Below are positions 60,472 to 64,000 of a stretch of DNA of 64,000 nucleotides, in pieces; the first letter of the stretch is position 1; every line of letters starts with the position of its first letter. The position numbers and the translations under genes are program-made. This DNA comes from Tillus elongatus (Eukaryota; Arthropoda; Insecta; Coleoptera; Cleridae): the NCBI GenBank assembly GCA_964006375.1, contig OZ023265.1, positions 117,007,858 through 117,071,857 on the forward strand, written 5' to 3'. The notes under the pieces were generated by a model. The model did no database searches, had not been told where the DNA came from, and saw only the letters and a list, made by a program, of their open reading frames with translations.

Positions 60472-60753
60472 AGTCCTGCCGGGACTTGCGGTAAAATGGG
60501 AAGCAGGAGACGCAGACCGGTTTCGTCCTTTTTAGGACTCCTCAATCTGCTATACCTGCGCTCCAACAAGTCGACCTTGATGCCAGCATTGTCATAATAT
60601 ACAATGGAGAATAGCGCAAAGAGCCATCTCCGGTGTTGTGACGGTTATAGGCTGTGGAATCCTAGAAGGTATGGCATATTGAGGAGTCCTAAGAAAGACG
60701 AAACCAGTCTTTGTCTCTTGCTGCACATCTTACCACAAGTCCCGGCAGGGCTG
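60472..60753. mobile_element. Foldback element with hammerhead-like arms
   Basis: Inverted arms of about 90 bp: AGTCCTGCCGGGACTTGCGG, AGCAGGAGACGCAGACCGGT, TTCGTCC...GGACTCCTCAAT on the left and their complements on the right, ending CCCGGCAGGGCT. Each arm read outward contains TTGAGGA, a GTCC/GGAC or GTCC/AGAC stem, then GAAACC and GTC. That is the order of a hammerhead ribozyme core (CUGANGA, stem II, GAAA, GUC) with the first C changed to T. Positions are 60515-60546 (minus) and 60678-60709 (plus). The inverted duplicated arms are like Penelope-element terminal regions. Confidence 0.75.
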
Positions 60754-61139
60754 AAGTATTGATGTAGTTCAATGCCCATGATGGTATTAGCCAGGGGAGC
60801 AGTTGTTCCCTCTTGGTATTTTTCTCCCCACAGCTTTCTTATTACTGTGGTGTGTGTACGTGGAAGATAGTGTGGAAGCCTAGAACCTGACTACACATCG
60901 TATCTAAGGTCTCAGTGTGATCTCGGAGGTTTAGTATTAAACATCCTGTGCTTTATTTGTGGACCGTCATTTTTTCAAATAAATTCTTCGCAAAGTTATA
61001 TTGGTTTTATATCATTAAGCGTCAATTTCTTATTGTTTCCTATATGTTGCGTATAATTTTTTGGGAAATTTATCTTAATATGTTGGATTTTTTCAGAAAG
61101 ATTTTAATGTAATATTAACGCGATACTTGCGATACTTTC
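60754..61139. other. Spacer, nothing recognised
   Basis: No coding or repeat content identified. Confidence 0.5.
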
Positions 61140-61215
61140 GCTTTCTTTTAAGGAGTTTTCTTTGAAAAATTCAGTAATGAGGAGATCGCGACTTCTGAAT
61201 TGAATATCTGGAGTC

Positions 61216-61295
<80 letters not shown>
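61140..61295 (+). mobile_element. TAH repeat 5' part, continued at 62719
   Basis: GGAGTTTTCTTTGAAAAATT, CAGTAATGAGGAGATCGCGA and a TA array (61218-61295). The expected CCGATAACTC block is missing. TAH sequence resumes at 62719 with TTTTTGCAAGTGGCTTGGAT, so the Penelope-like element lies within this TAH copy. Confidence 0.78.
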
Positions 61296-61299
<4 letters not shown>

Positions 61300-61414
61300 T
61301 CAGAAAGATTTCCGCGGTCTTTAATGTGAGACATGCTTGGTTCTCGGGTTAAACCGCGTCCAGAATTTATGGAAACTCGATGTTTCGGCTCCTGTTTTGG
61401 AGTCATTTTCAAAA

Positions 61415-61630
61415 GGTAAAGGAAATATGTAAGGACACTCTAAGGCCTCATTCTGCCTACTCCTTAGAGTGATGGACAAAGGTGGGTAAAGGAAATATGT
61501 AAGGACACTCTAAGGCCTCAATCTACCTACTTCTTAGAGTGGTGGACAAAGGTAGGTAAAGAAAATATGTAAGGACACTCTAACGCATCAATCTGCCTAC
61601 TCCTTAGAGCGGTGGATAAAGGTAGGTTGG
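61415..61630. repeat. 70-bp tandem repeats, left arm
   Basis: Units begin GGTAAAGGAAATATGTAAGG at 61415, 61485 and 61555, with a partial unit at 61625. Confidence 0.95.
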
Positions 61631-61820
61631 GTTGTTGTAGCTCGATTACGGGGACTCAATCTGCCTACTCTCTAAATCTCGCCGGAGATCGTCTGTGAGG
61701 TCTCAGTGTGTTCAACCCTAGGCCTCAGAGAGTTCTGGCGGTTCGTTGCAAGTCTTGTCTTATATATGTCGTTCCGTCTACCTGTTTGGTCATCAGTGAA
61801 AGTAGTGGGGTCACCGTCAA

Positions 61821-62240
61821 TTAAGTGGGGGCTTTGGTCACGGTATTTAGAGGTAGATTAAGAGGGTCACCGGCATTTGTTGAGGCAGATAATGATGCAA
61901 TAAAAGTGTCTGTGGAATTTATTTCCTTTTTGTGTGTTTGTAAAGAAGATATAATAGGTTTCCAAGTAGTCGAAAGGCGAAGACCATCATCTCTCTTATT
62001 TAAACAATCGGGACGTTTTTCAATCTCGATTGCTTCGCGGATAATTCTCGTTTTGAAATTGTAAACCGGTGCTATTGTTTTGCTATTATCGAAGTCTATT
62101 TTGTGCCCTGTATGAATATGATGCATGGCCAGAGCCGATGAGGGGTCGGATTTTCTAACTGCGAGGGTGTGTTCATATATTCTATTGTAGATGCGTCTAT
62201 TTGTTTGTCCTACGTAAGTTCGGGAACAGTCGGAACAACC
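61821..62240 (-). pseudogene. GIY-YIG endonuclease C-terminus of a Penelope-like element
   Basis: Minus strand from 62240: GCSDCSRTYVGQTNRRIYNR, then IYEHTLAVRKSDPSSALAM, HHIHTGHKIDFDNSKTIAPV and TRIIREAIEIEKRPDCLNKR, then DDGLRLSTTW. YVGQT is the second half of the GIY...YIG signature; the arginine (RRIYNR) and the downstream glutamate (REAIEIEK) are in place. The first half (GIY) is lost at the junction with the inverted arm. The frame is open for 101 codons from the first Met at 62126. The product would nick DNA for target-primed integration; alone, without RT, it is inert. Confidence 0.85.
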
Positions 62241-62339
62241 CTAGATCTCTCTGAGGCCTAGGGTTGAACACACTGAGACCTCATAGACGATCTCCGGCGA
62301 GATTTGGGGAGTAGGCAGATTGAGGCCCCGTAATCGAGC

Positions 62340-62632
62340 TACAACAACCCAACCTACCTTTGTCCACCGCTCTAAGGAGTAGGCAGATTGAGGCCTTAGA
62401 ATGTCCTTACATATTTCCTTTAGCTACCTTTGTCCACCACTCTAAGGAGTAGGCATATTGAGGCCTTAGAGTGTCCTTACATATTTCCTTTACCCGCCTT
62501 TGTCCACCACTCTAAGTAGTAGGCAGATTGAGGCCTTGGAGTGTCCTTACATATTTCCTTTACCCAGCCTTGTCCATCACTATAAGGAGTAGGCAGATTG
62601 AGGCCTTAGAGTGTCCTTACATATTTCCTTTA
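62340..62632. repeat. 70-bp tandem repeats, right arm
   Basis: Inverted units with CTAAGGAGTAGGCAGATTGA at 62372, 62442, 62512 and 62582, exactly 70 bp apart. Confidence 0.95.
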
Positions 62633-62718
62633 CCTCTTGAAAATGGCTCCAAAAGAGGAGCCGAAACGTCGAGTTTCCATAAATTCTGGACGCGGTTTAA
62701 CCCGAGAACCAAGCATGT

Positions 62719-63950
62719 CTTCTTTTTGCAAGTGGCTTGGATAAGTTCCTTAGCCAGAAAAATCGGCTCAGATTTTCTCATAAAATGTTGTGTTTTCTTT
62801 CGGAAAATTTTATATCTCCAGAAATAAAAAAGTAAGGGCAACACCAAATTTGGTACGCGTGTTTTGTTTGTATTGTAAACAGTAAACCAAAGCCAAATGC
62901 TGCGGTGCTATCGGGGCGGCATAGACGCGGATGAGCCCTACGGGAAAAAAAACAGTTAACCATGTACCAGAATTTAGATCTGTACGTTTAAAGACAAAAA
63001 AGTAATAGTCATTTAAAGAAAAAAAATGGATTTACCGTCAAAGTCGCGGTCTTAAACGTTAAAATTGGCAACATTTAGACAAAGAACCTGAAAGGAATAC
63101 GGGTTTGTGTAAAGAAAATGTCACAGAAAAGGTGTTTACACGTTTAAGTTTCAGATTCAACCGTCATTGTCCTTCATTTTACTAAAATGATTCCAGAAAG
63201 ATGATTTCAAATAGAGCCATTCTCTGATGCCTTGGCAGTTGTTTTAGTTATGTTTATGGTTTACGGTCTATAATTTTTAACTCATTTTCGTAGAAAAAAA
63301 AAATGTTAATGAGGAGACCGCGACTTTTGAATTTTAAAAAGATTTCTTCAAATGAGTGCAAACTGGGGCCCCTAGAATCCATATACGAATTTAGTTTTAG
63401 TTTTTATCTGTTTACATATATACAGGGTGACGTAGTTCTGCGATAAGACTAAACATAATTGTTATTATGTAAGATACGAGAGAACATTGTATTCGTGAAG
63501 TATAGGGTGTCTGGAGCTGGTAATTATTTTGACAGTCACAGAATCGCCCATAAGTTGTTGGTAATACCAAATTTTTTTCCGAACATCCCTTATATTATTG
63601 CATTTTTGCATTTTTCATCGATACATGATGTATATGTTTGTAAGAAACAAATTTAGACGCAGTAAGTGCGGTTTGGTAGCGAATTTTCAGTAAATGCTTC
63701 TAAATTCAGTAACTCAATTTGCTATTAACCTTGTTGGCTAAGAAACCAGTTTTTTCGGAAAGATTTAAAGTTTATTTTCGCAAAATATTTGTACATTTCC
63801 TAACAATAAGTTATTTTTATAAAAGCTGGTACATTGTTCTAATATATAGATTATACAACAAATTGATGATTGCTTGCATCAAAGAGACATATTTACTATT
63901 AAAAATATTTTTATGAAAATTTACTTCCATAACGCACTTGCCGCATCCAG
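62719..63950 (+). mobile_element. TAH repeat, long form, 3' part
   Basis: Continues the copy begun at 61140. It has GCTTGGATAAGTTCCTTAGC, TTTGGTACGCGTG, a LINE B fragment insertion (62888-62949) and the second 5'-like module (TCTTCAAATGAGTGCAAACT). The inner motif ACAGGGTGACGTAGTTCTGC is at 63421, followed by CGCAGTAAGTGCGGTTTGGT at 63658. The hairpin is worn, ACGCACTTGCCGCATCC, ending at about 63948. Confidence 0.83.
62888..62949 (+). mobile_element. LINE family B copy 3: about 60 bp of the 3' end
   Basis: GCTGCGGTGCTATCGGGGCG, GACGCGGATGAGCCCTACGG and GAAAAAAAA match the 3' end of family B at 10250-10306 and 31769-31830. AACAGTAAACC on the left and AACAGTTAACC on the right look like a target duplication with one change. 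Confidence 0.85.
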
Positions 63951-64000
63951 GCTTCTTTGGTTTAAGATAAAACGAAAAAGATTTGAGTGATTGTGTGATA

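Larger units (their letters stand above)
61331..62718 (-). mobile_element. Penelope-like element with inverted arms and 70-bp tandem repeats
   Basis: Outer ends ACATGCTTGGTTCTCGGG (61331) and its complement (62701-62718) bound a 1388-bp element. The arms are 400-470 bp. Each contains a GGAGCC or GACTCC stem followed by CGAAACRTCGAGTTTCC, then tandem 70-bp units (three on the left from 61415, four on the right to 62582) with TATGTAAGGACACTCTAAGG. The arms also share TCTCGCCGGAGATCGTCT and CCTAGGCCTCAGAGAG. The centre encodes a GIY-YIG endonuclease relic (61821-62240). The RT is absent, so it is a 5'-truncated copy joined to an inverted terminal region. Confidence 0.85.

Noticed and set aside
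61821..62240. GIY-YIG frame as a host DNA-repair gene
   Set aside because: The residues after YVGQT (HTGHKIDFDNSK, IEIEKRPDCLNKRDDG) follow the pattern of Penelope-like endonucleases and it sits between element arms.
62340..62632. CRISPR array (regular 70-bp repeats)
   Set aside because: Units are contiguous tandem repeats without spacers, present inverted in the other arm, in a eukaryotic retroelement.

Overview
This window looks like intergenic, repeat-saturated nuclear DNA from an arthropod, most likely an insect. The evidence is a low GC content, 27 long (TA)n arrays, many mariner/Tc1-like transposase relics of the insect type (with D-Q-D-G-A and S-P-D-L-x-x-x-D blocks), I-group/R1-like LINE fragments that end in CCTAA/TTAGG-type tails, a tRNA-headed SINE and a Penelope-like element. 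I found no host protein-coding gene, no intact transposase or reverse transcriptase and no real tRNA or rRNA gene. Almost every open frame in the window is low-complexity (Ile-Tyr repeats from TA arrays) or a fragment of a decayed element. The species cannot be told from the sequence.

Layout. 1-1250: a heptamer satellite (TATAATG). 1535-3857: a mariner-like relic, then the first copy of the dominant repeat. 3858-8482: mostly AT-rich spacer with TA arrays, a small tandem duplication and a tRNA-like relic. 8483-14284: a LINE, a foldback between two TA arrays, and a mariner-like element split by a LINE that carries a clean 12-bp target duplication. 14285-21975: a dense run of the dominant repeat, including a head-to-tail tandem pair. 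21976-25923: a second dispersed repeat ('family F') and a jockey-like RT relic. 25924-32745: more dominant repeat, a mariner-like relic and a LINE copy with an internal deletion. 32905-37895: family F copies with nested insertions, and another LINE. 39070-43225: a series of LINE fragments. 43236-47083: a classical mariner (DD34D spacing) split by a 2-kb repeat that itself carries a SINE. 47850-52515: a tandem-duplicated dominant repeat and a 2.8-kb mariner-like element with very long terminal inverted repeats that hosts another repeat. 53004-60753: spacer, a hAT relic, a LINE endonuclease fragment, another transposase relic and a foldback with hammerhead-like arms. 61140-63950: a dominant-repeat copy hosting a Penelope-like element and a tiny LINE 3' fragment.

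The most notable content is the dominant repeat, called here the 'TAH repeat' (TA array + hairpin). Its 5' end is TTTTAGTGAATTTTC, it has a variable central (TA)n array, and it has an inverted GAAAATTCACTA motif followed by a 3' hairpin of the type ACGCACTTGCTGCGT. It has no evident target-site duplication and can sit head to tail. This architecture is like Helentron-associated interspersed elements (DINE-1/INE-1 type), which is an inference. Its TA arrays appear to act as joints at which unrelated elements have been cut and rejoined. The elements form a layered insertion record rather than a working gene set.
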